The notes: generated by a model not told the origin, from the sequence alone. A DNA stretch of 64,000 nt from Xylophilus sp. (GCA_009914555.1 WNDY01000017.1:1-64000), one strand, 5' to 3'; positions 47,064 through 56,673 are shown, counted from the stretch's first letter. Made by a program: numbers and translations.

Positions 47064-47654
47064 ATGACCACCGTCGTCGTCGTCCGCAAGGCCGGCCAGG
47101 TCGCGATCGCCGCGGACACGCTGGTGACCTTCGGGGACACCCGGCTGACCAACCGCTACGAGGACAACTCCAAGCTGTTCAAGGTCGACGGCCATGACGG
47201 TCCCTCGTGGATCGGCACGGCCGGCACCGTCGCGCACTTCCCGGTGCTGCGCAAGGCGCTGGGCTCGGTGGCCAGGGAGCAGCTGCGCCTGGGCGGCAAG
47301 GACGAGATCTTCGACACGTTCACGCACCTGCACCCGCTGCTCAAGGACCGCTTCTTCCTCCAGACCAAGGAGGAGGACAGCGACCCCTACGAATCGAGCC
47401 AGTTCAGCGTGCTGATCGCCAATGCGCACGGCATCTTCGGCCTCTACAGCTACCGCGAGGTCTTCGAGTTCAAGGAATTCTGGGGCATCGGCTCGGGCCG
47501 CAGCTTCGCGCTGAGTGCCATGCACGGCGCCTGGCCGCGCGCCAAGACCGCGCGCGAGGTCGCCGAGGCCGGCGTGCTCGCAGGCTGCGAGTTCGACCGC
47601 AACACCGCGGGGCCGGTCAACATCCACACGATCAAATTGAAAGCATCCCAATGA
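47064..47654 (+). CDS. Proteasome-type Ntn-hydrolase subunit (BPH/HslV-like)
   Basis: A 196-residue protein with the start of a proteasome beta-type protease: [20 protein letters not shown], giving Thr1 as N-terminal nucleophile after Met removal, Asp17 in IAADT and a Lys in NSKLFKV near position 36. The central [20 protein letters not shown] and [17 protein letters not shown] match the GSG segment of HslV and proteasome subunits. No hslU lies nearby, and the sequence is closer in my recollection to BPH, the betaproteobacterial proteasome homologue, a self-assembling peptidase with unknown substrates. GGGAGGAG precedes the ATG, and the stop overlaps lpdA (ATGA), so it belongs to the pyruvate dehydrogenase operon. 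Confidence 0.8.
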   Translation: MTTVVVVRKAGQVAIAADTLVTFGDTRLTNRYEDNSKLFKVDGHDGPSWIGTAGTVAHFPVLRKALGSVAREQLRLGGKDEIFDTFTHLHPLLKDRFFLQTKEEDSDPYESSQFSVLIANAHGIFGLYSYREVFEFKEFWGIGSGRSFALSAMHGAWPRAKTAREVAEAGVLAGCEFDRNTAGPVNIHTIKLKASQ

Positions 47655-49489
47655 GCCTGATCGATATCAAGGTTCCGGACATCGGCGACTTTGCCGATGT
47701 GGCGGTCATCGAACTGCTCGTGGCGCCGGGCGATACCGTGCGCGCCGAGCAGTCGCTCATCACCGTCGAATCCGACAAGGCGTCGATGGAGATCCCGTCC
47801 TCGCACGCCGGCGTGGTCAAGGAGCTGAAGGTGAAGCTCGGCGACAAGGTCGCCGAGGGCTCCGTCATCCTGACGCTCGAAGCCGATGCCGGCGCTGCAC
47901 CTTCTCCCTCTGCCGCCCCGGCGGGAGAAGGCCGGGGCGAGGGCAAGGCAGCCGCTGCGGCCGCGCCGGCTCCCGCATCCCGGGCCCAGGACTTCAGCGG
48001 CACGGCCGACCAGACGTTCGACGTGGTCGTGCTCGGCGGCGGCCCCGGCGGCTATTCGGCGGCGTTCCGCGCGGCCGACCTGGGCCTCAAGGTCGCCATC
48101 GTCGAGCGCTACGCCACGCTCGGCGGTGTCTGCCTCAACGTGGGCTGCATCCCGTCGAAGGCGCTGCTGCACGTGGCGGCCGTCATCGACGAGACGAAGC
48201 ATTTCGCCGACCTCGGCGTGGACTTCGGCACGCCGTCGATCGACGTCGACAAACTGCGCGGCCACAAGGAAAAGGTCATCGGCAAGCTGACCGGCGGGCT
48301 CGCGGCCATGGCCAAGATGCGCAAGGTGACGGTGATCCGCGGCACCGGAAGGTTCGTCGGCGCCAACCACCTCCAAGTCGAGGAAACGACCGGTTCGACC
48401 GGCCAGGAGAAGACGGGCAGCCAGCAGACCGTGGCCTTCCAGCGCGCCATCATCGCCGCCGGCAGCCAGGCCGTGCACCTGCCGTTCCTGCCGGACGACC
48501 CGCGCATCGTCGACTCCACCGGCGCCCTGGCGCTCAAGGAAGTGCCCAAGCGCCTGCTGGTCCTGGGCGGCGGCATCATCGGCCTGGAGATGGGCACGGT
48601 CTACAGCACGCTCGGCGCGCGGCTCGATGTGGTGGAGATGCAGGACGGCCTGATGCAGGGCGCCGACCGCGACCTGGTGAAGGTCTGGCAGAAGCTCAAC
48701 GCCCACCGCTTCGACAACATCCTGCTCAAGACCAGGACGGTCGGCGCCGAGGCCACGCCCGAGGGCATCAGGGTCACGTTCGCATCGGCCGAGGAGGGCG
48801 GCAAGGCCCCCGAGCCGCAGGTCTACGACCTCGTGCTGCAGGCCGTGGGCCGCACCCCCAACGGCAAGAAGATCGGCGCCGAAGCGGCCGGCGTGTCGGT
48901 CAGCGACCGCGGCTTCATCCCGGTGGACATCCAGCTGCGCACCAACGTGCCCCACATCTTCGCCATCGGCGACATCGTGGGCCAGCCCATGCTTGCCCAC
49001 AAGGCGGTGCACGAGGGGCACGTGGCGGCCGAAGTCATTGCCGGCGAACTGCTGGGCAACAAGGAACTGGCCGCAACCGCGTTCGACGCCAGCGTGATCC
49101 CGAGCGTGGCCTACACCGATCCCGAAGTGGCCTGGGTGGGCCTCACCGAGGACCAGGCCAAGGCACAGGGCATCAAGGTCAAAAAGGGCCTGTTCCCGTG
49201 GACGGCCTCGGGCCGCGCCATCGCCAACGGCCGCGACGAGGGCTACACCAAGCTGCTGTTCGACGATTCGCCCGAGGCGCACGGCCACGGCCGCATTCTT
49301 GGCGGCGGCATCGTCGGCACGCACGCCGGCGACATGATCGGCGAGATCGCGCTGGCCATCGAGATGGGCGCCGACGCGGTGGACATCGGCAAGACGATCC
49401 ACCCGCATCCGACGCTCGGCGAGAGCATCGGCATGGCCGCCGAGATCGCCCACGGCAGCTGCACCGACGTGCCGCCGGCCCGGCGCTGA
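47651..49489 (+). CDS. lpdA: Dihydrolipoamide dehydrogenase (E3) with N-terminal lipoyl domain
   Basis: A 612-residue E3. Residues 1-80 are a lipoyl domain ([13 protein letters not shown]), then a linker, then a flavoprotein disulfide reductase: FAD loop [20 protein letters not shown], redox disulfide [19 protein letters not shown] loop [34 protein letters not shown] and the C-terminal His-Glu [10 protein letters not shown]. It reoxidises E2 dihydrolipoyl groups with NAD. E3 with its own lipoyl domain is known in Ralstonia/Neisseria-type complexes. The linker contains a palindromic REP-like sequence. The ATG overlaps the proteasome-like gene by 4 bp. Confidence 0.97.
   Translation: MSLIDIKVPDIGDFADVAVIELLVAPGDTVRAEQSLITVESDKASMEIPSSHAGVVKELKVKLGDKVAEGSVILTLEADAGAAPSPSAAPAGEGRGEGKAAAAAAPAPASRAQDFSGTADQTFDVVVLGGGPGGYSAAFRAADLGLKVAIVERYATLGGVCLNVGCIPSKALLHVAAVIDETKHFADLGVDFGTPSIDVDKLRGHKEKVIGKLTGGLAAMAKMRKVTVIRGTGRFVGANHLQVEETTGSTGQEKTGSQQTVAFQRAIIAAGSQAVHLPFLPDDPRIVDSTGALALKEVPKRLLVLGGGIIGLEMGTVYSTLGARLDVVEMQDGLMQGADRDLVKVWQKLNAHRFDNILLKTRTVGAEATPEGIRVTFASAEEGGKAPEPQVYDLVLQAVGRTPNGKKIGAEAAGVSVSDRGFIPVDIQLRTNVPHIFAIGDIVGQPMLAHKAVHEGHVAAEVIAGELLGNKELAATAFDASVIPSVAYTDPEVAWVGLTEDQAKAQGIKVKKGLFPWTASGRAIANGRDEGYTKLLFDDSPEAHGHGRILGGGIVGTHAGDMIGEIALAIEMGADAVDIGKTIHPHPTLGESIGMAAEIAHGSCTDVPPARR
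47900..47943 (+). repeat. Palindromic REP-like element inside the lpdA linker
   Basis: CCTTCTCCC (47900-47908) pairs with GGGAGAAGG (47923-47931) and is followed by CCGGGGCGAGGG, the layout of a REP-like hairpin common between genes. In frame it encodes the linker [15 protein letters not shown] between the lipoyl and flavoprotein domains. Confidence 0.6.
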
Positions 49490-49493
49490 AGAA

Positions 49494-49554
49494 CATACTC
49501 CTCCGGTAGATGGCCTGTGGCGCACGGCTGGTGTGCGCTACAGCCTCATACTCC
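49494..49554. repeat. Intergenic GGGGTAT-box element, copy E
   Basis: On the minus strand GGAGTATG (49554-49547) and GGAGTATG (49501-49494) are direct repeats 53 bp apart. The space holds a stem-loop, CTGTGGCGCAC and GTGCGCTACAG, including the CAGCGCACA-like motif (here TAGCGCACA). The right box contains the cutA stop codon; the left starts five bases after the lpdA stop. The hairpin may serve as bidirectional terminator of this convergent pair. Confidence 0.6.
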
Positions 49555-49863
49555 GTCGACGGCTGTACGGACCCAGTCGGCGTAGTCGGCCGATGCCTCG
49601 GCCACCGGCAGCGCGAAGATCGCCGGCAGCTCGTACGGATGCCGCGCGCGCAGCCAGGCCTCCAGCGCGGCGTAGCGTGTCCGCGTGGTCTTGAACAGCA
49701 GGCGCACCTCGGGCTCCGCCACCGTCTCGCCCTTCCAGCGGTAGGTGCTGCGGACCGTCTCGGCCTGCACGCAGGCTGCGAGGCCCTGCTCGACGGCCGC
49801 GCCGGCCAGGGCGTCGGCCTGGGCCGTGTCGGCCACGGTGGTGATGACGGCGATGAGTTCCAT
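49546..49863 (-). CDS. cutA: Divalent-cation tolerance protein CutA
   Basis: A 105-residue CutA1-family protein: ELIAVITTVADTAQADALAGAAVEQGLAACV, TYRWKGETVAEPEVRLLFKTT and HPYELPAIFALPV are all family motifs. CutA1 forms very stable trimers; its function is still unclear, having been linked to copper tolerance. The start ATG is 49863, opposite to the broken methyltransferase gene. The last codons overlap repeat copy E, which encodes part of the DGV end. Confidence 0.9.
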   Translation of the reverse strand: MELIAVITTVADTAQADALAGAAVEQGLAACVQAETVRSTYRWKGETVAEPEVRLLFKTTRTRYAALEAWLRARHPYELPAIFALPVAEASADYADWVRTAVDGV

Positions 49864-49897
49864 GCGCCTACGATAGCCGGCCTTGTCCCTCCTTTCC

Positions 49898-50837
49898 ATG
49901 CAAGCCCTGCTCGACGCCATCGCCGCGATGGACCTTCTGACGCCTGCCGCATCTTCCACGGCCGCGGCGGCCTGCATGCGGGTTGCGAGCAGTGGTCGCT
50001 CGACGCCTATCCGCCGGTCTTCGTGCTGACCAGCTTCGCGCCGGCCTCCGACGCGCAGTTGGCTGCCGTGCAGGCCGCGCTCGACGTCCGCGGGCGGCAG
50101 ATCGCCCCGGGCGAGCCGCTCAACTGGGTGTTCCAGAACCGCCACGCGTCGCTGCGCATCGAGGGCCGCAGCGACACGCGGCTGATGGCCGGCGCCGTTC
50201 CCGAGCCGCACGTGGTGACCGAGGCCGGCGCGCGCTACCGCGTGCACGTGCTGCGCGGCCAGAACCACGGCCGGTTCCTCGACATGGCGGCCGGCCGGCA
50301 GTGGGTGCGCGGGCACCTGGCCACGTGGCCGCGCGCCAGGGTGCTGAACCTCTTCGCCTACACCTGCGCGTTCTCGGTCGTCGCCCTGCAGGCCGGTGCG
50401 AAGTCGGTGGTCAACATCGACATGAGCCACGGCGCGCTCGCCACGGGGCAGCAGAACCCCAGCGCAACTGCATCGCGGCCGGCGCGAGCTTCCTGGCGCA
50501 CGACATCTTCACGTCGTGGGGCAGGATCAGCCGCGGCGGGCCGTACGACCTAGTGATCGTCGATCCGCCCAGCTACCAGAAGGGCAGCTTCGTCGCGGCC
50601 AAGGACTACGCCCGCCTGCTGCGCCGCCTGCCGGATCTGCTGGTGCCGGGCGGCCACGCGCTGGTCTGCCTGAACGCGCCGGAGCTGGGCATGGACTTCC
50701 TGCAGGAACAGGTGCAGGCCGCCGCGCCGGGGTGGGAGTTCATCGGCCGGGTGCCGAACCCGCCGGCCTTCGCCGACGCGGCGCCGGAGCGCGCGCTCAA
50801 GGTCGCGGTCTACCGCGAGCCGGAGCTGCCCGCCTGA
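49898..50837 (+). pseudogene. Class I SAM-dependent methyltransferase (RlmI-like), two frameshifts
   Basis: Joined across frames the product reads like a COG1092/RlmI-type rRNA methyltransferase: MQALLDAIAAMDL, then DACRIFHGRGGLHAG, WVFQNRHASLRIEGRS, the SAM region RVLNLFAYTCAFSVVALQAGA, and GGPYDLVIVDPPSYQKGSF, ending at 50837. Two one-base losses interrupt it, near 49935 and in the CCCC near 50459; each moves the frame by one in the same direction. The catalytic and SAM regions are separated by the second shift, so no complete enzyme can be made unless the sequence is wrong at these sites. Confidence 0.8.
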
Positions 50838-51559
50838 GGCTCACCGCGGCACGGCCCCGTCGCCCGCGTCTTCCGCCGCAGCCGCTTCGGACACCGCGCG
50901 GCGCGCGCCGCCGCCCGCAGCCATGCCGGCCAGGGCGCCGCCGCCCGTGTCGCCGCCTGCGCCCCGGCCTCCGCCCCCGCCTCGGCCGCCCGCCGGCTCC
51001 CGCCGCCGGCGGTGCCGCCCGGGCGCAGCGGCCCCTGCCTCGGCACGGCCAGGTAGGCCGGAATCGGTTCCAGATCCAAGGCGGCGCGGATGAACTGGCG
51101 CAGCGAGGCGACGAGCGCGGCGGTCTCGATGGGGCGGCCCGCCACCAGGTCCTGTGCCGCCGCCACGGCGAGCTGCACCTGCTCCTCGGTGCCGAGCAGG
51201 ATCACGTCCGACAGCGCCGCCTCGACCGCGTCGCGCACGCGGCGCTGGCGCTCGCTGCTGGACAGCGCCGCCGGTCCGGGCGCACCGTCCCCGAGCGCCG
51301 CGGGCGCCGCCGGCTGCAGGTCGCGCAGATGGGTCGGGCTCACGAGCAACTGTCCGGTGAACGAGCCGCCCAGCGTCTTGTAGGCGGCGATCAGCGTCTC
51401 GAGCCGCTCGTTGATCTGCCGGTTCTCGCACTCGCGCCTGCGCTGCAGCGTCTGCATGAACACGAGCCGGATGCCGACCATCAGCAGCGTGGCCAGCAGC
51501 ATGCCGATCAGGGTGGTGAGCAGGGCATGGAAGGAGCTGAAGTCGAGCAGGGATCGCAT
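50810..51559 (-). CDS. Hypothetical membrane-anchored protein, C-terminal frame doubtful
   Basis: A 249-residue open frame. The N-terminus has one clear membrane helix (FHALLTTLIGMLLATLLMVGIRLVFM), then a helical cytoplasmic domain (RECENRQINERLETLIAAYKTLGG, ERQRRVRDAVEAALSDVILLGTEEQVQLA, RQFIRAALDLEPIPAYL). I do not recognise a named family. The last 70 residues are Ala/Arg low-complexity and run 28 bp into the neighbouring gene; one frame over, the tail ends AAAAEDAGDGAVPR at 50841, just outside that gene. A frameshift near 51000 is therefore likely. Function unknown. Confidence 0.55.
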   Translation of the reverse strand: MRSLLDFSSFHALLTTLIGMLLATLLMVGIRLVFMQTLQRRRECENRQINERLETLIAAYKTLGGSFTGQLLVSPTHLRDLQPAAPAALGDGAPGPAALSSSERQRRVRDAVEAALSDVILLGTEEQVQLAVAAAQDLVAGRPIETAALVASLRQFIRAALDLEPIPAYLAVPRQGPLRPGGTAGGGSRRAAEAGAEAGAQAATRAAAPWPAWLRAAARAARCPKRLRRKTRATGPCRGEPQAGSSGSR

Positions 51560-51596
51560 GGCCGGCGATCCTAGGCGGGTGGGCGCGCGCGGACTG

Positions 51597-52091
<495 letters not shown>

Positions 52092-52172
52092 GGCGCGATT
52101 GTGGATGCGTGGGTTGACACCTGCCGATTGCTGCACATTGGCCCAAGATGCGCAATGGCAGAATCAGCGCCA

Positions 52173-53237
52173 ATGAACCGCTATTGGCAATACCCTACCG
52201 TCAAGCCACCGCTGCTTCAGCCGGGCGACAAAGTGGCAATCGTCACACCGTGCTGGGGCGGCCCCGCGATTTTTCCGCAACGTTACCTTGCTGGCAGGCA
52301 ACAGCTGGTGGATCGTTTCGATCTTGATATTGTTGAAATGCCTCATGCCCTGCATGATGCAGCGTGGCTCGACCGTAATCCCGCTGCGCGGGCGAATGAT
52401 CTGATGGCTGCTTTTGCCGACCCGGCTATAAAGGGCATCATCGCGACTATTGGCGGCGATGATGCCATACGACTGATCCTGCATATTGACCTGAATATCA
52501 TTGCCGATCATCCCAAGATATTTCTCGGATACTCCGATACCACTGCCATCAGTATCGGTTGCCTGAAGGCCGGTCTGACCTCCTTCTATGGACCGACCGT
52601 CATGTCGGGTTTTGCAGAAAATTGCGGCCTGCATGACCATATGGTGTCCTCGATTCACCGGGCATTATTTTCTTCCGGACCTATGGGTCGAGTGGAGGCC
52701 AGCAAGGAAGGGTGGACAGTAGAAAGGCTGGAGTGGCGCGACCCGGCGAACCAACTGCGCCGACGTTGCCTGCAGCCGACGACCGGCCCCAGGGTCTTGC
52801 GTGGGCAAGGCATCCACCAAGGTCATCTCATTGGCGGCTGCGCCGATTCTCTCGAGATGCTGAAGGCAACGCCGTGGTGGCCTCCGCTGGACTATTGGCG
52901 AGGAGCGATCCTGTTCTACGAGACCTCTGAAGAAGCGCCTTCACCTGCAGTCGTCGCCCGTTGGCTTCGGAATTTTGCGGCGCAGGGGATTCTCCAGGTT
53001 CTCAGCGGGATTTTGTTCGGCCGCCCTGGAGGTCACCATCTGTCGGTCGCGCAACATGCCGCGTATGACACGGCAATATTGCGAGTACTGGATGAATGAG
53101 GCCTCGAACACCTTCCTGTCCTTGCCAATCTGGATTTTGGACATACAGATCCGATCTTCACTCTGCCTTATGGCGTGGAAGCCCGAATCGATTGCGACCA
53201 TGTTGAACTGCACATTATCGACAGTGCCACTCGTTGA
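52173..53237 (+). pseudogene. S66-family LD-carboxypeptidase (MccF-like), in-frame TGA
   Basis: The open frame (308 residues to TGA at 53097-53099) shows PPLLQPGDKVAIVTPCW, IIATIGGDDAIRL, the nucleophile motif FLGYSDTTAIS, and GHLIGGCADSLEMLKAT, all S66 motifs. Beyond the TGA the same frame continues with clear family sequence, GLEHLPVLANLDFGHTDP then FTLPYGVEARIDCD, to a second stop at 53237, giving 354 codons, the usual MccF size. The lost part includes the catalytic His in FGHTDP, so the short product should be inactive. The DNA is visibly less GC-rich than its neighbours, suggesting acquisition from elsewhere. Confidence 0.82.
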
Positions 53238-53320
53238 GTAACGAGCGGAGCAGAAGCTTGTCTGGACAGTCATGCCAAATATGGCGATCGCATCGGCGGT
53301 AGCCGTTATGGCGCGATGGC

Positions 53321-55864
53321 TCACCCACGCCGCCGCCCGGTGCTGCCCCAGCGCGGATCGTCGTCGGCGGGAATCGCGCGGGGGTTACGCTGCGGCTCGG
53401 CCAGCGGAGCCAGCAGCGCGTCGAGGTCGGCCTCGGTAAACTTGGCCGCGCCGGCCGCGTCCACGCCCAGCACGCCACGGGCCAGCGCATCCTTGCGGGC
53501 CTGCAGTTCGAGCATGCGCTCCTCGATGCTGCCTTCGATCACCAGCCGGTAGACCGTCACCGGCCGCGTCTGGCCGATGCGGTGGGCGCGGGCCGTGGCC
53601 TGTTCCTGCACGGCCGGGTTCCACCACGGGTCGAGGTGGACCACGGTGTCGGCCGCGGTCAGGTTCAGGCCGGTGCCGCCGGCCTTGAGGCTGGCCAGCA
53701 GGATCGGCGCCTCGCCGGCCTGGAAGCGCCGGACGACATCGCCGCGCGCGGCGGTGGCAGTGGCGCCGGTCAGCAGCAGGAAGTCCAGGCCCTGCCGCTG
53801 CAGCTGGCGGGCCACCAGGTCGAGCAGGCCGGTGAACTGCGAAAAGACCAGCAGGCGGCGGCCTTCCTCGACCATCGTCGGCACATGGTCGGCCAGCCAG
53901 CGCAGCTTGGCACTTCCTCCGACGGTCGCGGCAGCGGCGGCCGACGGCGGCGCGCCGCGCACCAACCGCGGATCGCAGCAGACCTGGCGCAGCTTGAGCA
54001 GGGCGTCGAGCACGCTGATGATCGCCTCCTTCAGCCCCTGCCGGGCCAGCAGCCGGCGCACCTGCTGGTCGGCCGCGGCGCGCACCGCCTCGTAGAGCTC
54101 GCGCTGGGCGCCGTCGAGCGGCAGGCGCTGCAGGGCTTCGGTGCGCCCGGGCAGTTCGCGCACCACGTCCTCACGGCGGCGGCGCAGGATGAAGGGCCGC
54201 ACCCGGTCGGCCAGCAGCTGCGCGCGCAGCGTCTCGCCGTTCTCCTCGATCGGCTTGCGGAAGCGCCGGGCGAAGGTGGCGGCATCGCCGAGATAGCCCG
54301 GCAGCAGAAAGTCGAACTGCGCCCAGAGCTCGCCCAGATGGTTCTCCAGCGGCGTGCCGGTCAGGCACAGCCGGTGCCGTGCCGGGATGCGGCGCAGCGC
54401 GCGGGCGCCCTGCGTGGCGGCGTTCCTGGCCATCTGCGCCTCGTCGAGGATCAGCAGGTGGAAGCCGGGCGCCGCGGTCAGCCGGCGGATGTCGCGCCAG
54501 ACCAGGGCATAGGTGGTCAGCACCAGGTCGTGCCGGGTGATGTCCGGCAGCGCCGCGGCGCGCTCCGCGCCGGTGAAGGCCAGCACCCGCAGCCCCGGTG
54601 CCATGCGCGCGGCCTCGGCCTGCCAGTTGAAGACCAGCGAGGTCGGCACCACGACGAGCGCCGGGCGGTCGAGCCGGTCGGCCTCCTTCTCGGCCAGCAC
54701 GTGGGCCAGCGCCTGCGCCGTCTTGCCCAGGCCCATGTCGTCGGCCAGGATGCCCGCGAGGCCCTGGGCGCGCAGGTACTGCAGCCAGGCCAGACCGTCG
54801 CGCTGGTAGTCGCGCAGCGGCACCGCCAGGCCGGCAGGCGCCTCGACCGGCGGAGGAACGCCGGCGGTAGCGAGCCGGTCCTTCAGCAGTGCGAGGCCCG
54901 CGTCGCCCTCCAGCAGCCAGCCGGCCTGCCGGCCCATGCCCGCCGCGCGCCGGGCCTGGTCGAGCCCGTCGCGCAGCGCGGCCAGCCGACGGGCCTCCCA
55001 GCCGCCGAGCCGCAGCGGCTCGCCCTCGCGCCGCTGGCGGCGGGCCGGGTCCATCAGCAGGTCGACCATGGCGCCGACGATGGCCTTGAGCGGCGCGGCC
55101 GGCGCCTCGATGTGCCGGCCGCCGGGCGCGCGCAGGCCGATGGTGGACGCGTCGTCGATGGCGGCGATCCGCGCAGCGTCGAGCCAGCGCGGCTCGCGCT
55201 GCAGCAGGTCGGCCAGCATCGGTGCGAGGTCGAGCAGTTCGCCGTCGATCTCCACGCCCAGGCTCAGCAGCCAGGCGCCTTCGCGCTCGGGCAGGCGCAG
55301 CTTCTGCACCGGCCGCTGGCGCGGCGCCAGGGCCAGGACCTCGCGGCCGGCCGCCTCGCCGCCGTCGGGCGCGAGCAGCAGGCGCCAGCGTTCGACCGGC
55401 GCGCTTTCGTGGGCGAAGCCGGGTTCGACCACGATGGACCAGCCCTGCGCCTGCAGCAGCGGCACCCGCTCGGCCCAGAAGTCGCCGAACTGCGATTCCT
55501 GCGGCAGGGTCCAGAGCGGGCCGAGGGAGGGCGCCAGGCCGGGGGCGCGCCATTGCAGGCGGTCTGCAGGCAGCGGGCGCAGGCCGGTCGCCTGGAGCGC
55601 ATCGGAGGCATCGGCTTCGGCCCGGCGGTCGCGCGGCATGCCGGCCGCGGTGCGGCCGCCGAGCACCGACTGCGGCGCCGGCATCTGCCGCAAGGAGCCG
55701 TCCGCCAGCCGGTAGGTCCAGTCGACCTCGGCGACCGTGACGCTGCCGCCGCGCGGCCCGAGCGCGCCATGCGGCCGCATGCCGAGCAGGCCGTCGCCGC
55801 GGCCGAGCGTACGCAGGCGCAGCCGCGGTTGGAAGACAGCAGGGGGTCGTTCGGAATGAGCCAC
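53321..55864 (-). CDS. SNF2-family DNA-dependent ATPase, N-terminally short
   Basis: An 847-residue Snf2 helicase-like protein. The motor is complete: LRDYQRDGLAWLQYL, motif I ILADDMGLGKTAQALA, VVPTSLVFNW, LTTYALVWRDI, motif II as DEAQ (LLILDEAQMARN), LTGTPLENHLGELW, then VFSQFTGLLDLVARQL, LLASLKAGGTGLNLTAADTVVHLDPWWNP and RAHRIGQTRPVTVYRL. Many bacterial relatives are about 1,100 residues with an N-terminal SWIM zinc finger; that part is missing here. The start is a GTG at 55864 touching repeat copy F, which suggests the 5' end was lost by rearrangement. The remaining N-terminal 340 residues still read like the family. Confidence 0.85.
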   Translation of the reverse strand: MAHSERPPAVFQPRLRLRTLGRGDGLLGMRPHGALGPRGGSVTVAEVDWTYRLADGSLRQMPAPQSVLGGRTAAGMPRDRRAEADASDALQATGLRPLPADRLQWRAPGLAPSLGPLWTLPQESQFGDFWAERVPLLQAQGWSIVVEPGFAHESAPVERWRLLLAPDGGEAAGREVLALAPRQRPVQKLRLPEREGAWLLSLGVEIDGELLDLAPMLADLLQREPRWLDAARIAAIDDASTIGLRAPGGRHIEAPAAPLKAIVGAMVDLLMDPARRQRREGEPLRLGGWEARRLAALRDGLDQARRAAGMGRQAGWLLEGDAGLALLKDRLATAGVPPPVEAPAGLAVPLRDYQRDGLAWLQYLRAQGLAGILADDMGLGKTAQALAHVLAEKEADRLDRPALVVVPTSLVFNWQAEAARMAPGLRVLAFTGAERAAALPDITRHDLVLTTYALVWRDIRRLTAAPGFHLLILDEAQMARNAATQGARALRRIPARHRLCLTGTPLENHLGELWAQFDFLLPGYLGDAATFARRFRKPIEENGETLRAQLLADRVRPFILRRRREDVVRELPGRTEALQRLPLDGAQRELYEAVRAAADQQVRRLLARQGLKEAIISVLDALLKLRQVCCDPRLVRGAPPSAAAAATVGGSAKLRWLADHVPTMVEEGRRLLVFSQFTGLLDLVARQLQRQGLDFLLLTGATATAARGDVVRRFQAGEAPILLASLKAGGTGLNLTAADTVVHLDPWWNPAVQEQATARAHRIGQTRPVTVYRLVIEGSIEERMLELQARKDALARGVLGVDAAGAAKFTEADLDALLAPLAEPQRNPRAIPADDDPRWGSTGRRRG

Positions 55865-55925
55865 GGGGTATGGGGTCAGAGCGGTTATATATCAAGCACT
55901 CTGAAGTGGAACAAGGGGGTGTATC
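55865..55925. repeat. Intergenic GGGGTAT-box element, copy F
   Basis: GGGGTATG (55865-55872) and GGGGGTGTATC (55915-55925) are direct boxes 50 bp apart around a stem TCAGAG/CTCTGA. The first box begins next to the SNF2 start codon, the only copy at a start. The GGGGTATGGGGTCAGAGC text also resembles sequences found near REP-type transposons. The rest of the gap to 56040 shows no gene. Confidence 0.55.
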
Positions 55926-56040
55926 TGATCATGGCATCCCGTCCTACGCGCGGCGTAAACACAGGCAGACATTCGCCGGAAGCAGGCTGGGTCACATTGC
56001 GCCCATCGTATCCACACCCGCCGAACCGAGTTTTCAGCCC

Positions 56041-56613
56041 ATGGCCCAGACCGATCCGCAGCAGCTCCAGGAAACGGCCCAGCGCCTCGATGGCAAGACC
56101 GTCGCCATTCTCGTCACCGACGGCTTCGAACAGGTCGAACTGACAGGGCCGAAGGCGGCACTGGAAGAAGCCGGCGCCCGCACCGTGATCGTCGCTCCGA
56201 AGGCTGGCCAGGTGCAGGGGTTCAACCACGTGGACAAGGCCGACCGCTTCGACGTAGCGCAGACGCTGGACGATGTACGGGCGGCCGATTTCGACGCACT
56301 GCTGCTGCCGGGCGGCGTGGTCAATGCCGATGCGCTGCGCACCGATGCCAAGGCTCAGGCCTTTGCCAAAGCCATCGACGGCGCCGGCAAGCCGATCGCG
56401 GTAATCTGCCACGGCGGCTGGCTGCTGGTGTCGGCCGGTCTGGTGGCGGGGCGGACGCTGACCAGCTGGCCCAGCCTTCAGGACGACCTGCGCAATGCCG
56501 GCGCGAACTGGGTCGACCAGGAAGTGGTCAGCGACCGCAACTGGACCAGCAGCCGCAAGCCCGATGACATCCCTGCCTTCAACCGCGCGGCCATCGCCGC
56601 ATTCGCCGGCTAG
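56041..56613 (+). CDS. DJ-1/PfpI family protein
   Basis: A 190-residue class-I glutamine-amidotransferase-like protein: VAILVTDGFEQVELTGPKAALEEAGA, FDALLLPGGVVNADALR and the nucleophile elbow VICHGGWLLVSAGLV with the conserved Cys-His. Members include PfpI/YhbO proteins, discussed as deglycases or general stress proteins; the exact activity is debated. ATG 56041 was chosen because upstream in-frame sequence is translated repeat F. A terminator follows the stop. Confidence 0.9.
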   Translation: MAQTDPQQLQETAQRLDGKTVAILVTDGFEQVELTGPKAALEEAGARTVIVAPKAGQVQGFNHVDKADRFDVAQTLDDVRAADFDALLLPGGVVNADALRTDAKAQAFAKAIDGAGKPIAVICHGGWLLVSAGLVAGRTLTSWPSLQDDLRNAGANWVDQEVVSDRNWTSSRKPDDIPAFNRAAIAAFAG

Positions 56614-56648
56614 GCCATGGCTGCTGCGCGGCTCCGACAAGAAGCACG

Positions 56649-56673
56649 AAAGCGCAGCGGGTGCTGCGCTTTT
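56649..56673 (+). terminator. Rho-independent terminator after the PfpI-family gene
   Basis: AAAGCGCAGC (56649-56658) and GCTGCGCTTT (56663-56672) form a 10-bp stem with a GGGT loop and end in TTTT. Because the next gene is convergent, it may act in both directions. Confidence 0.75.

Noticed and set aside
47207-47650. N-terminal extension of lpdA through the proteasome-like gene
   Set aside because: The extension is a +1-frame reading of the proteasome-like gene; lpdA starts at 47651 with a lipoyl domain.
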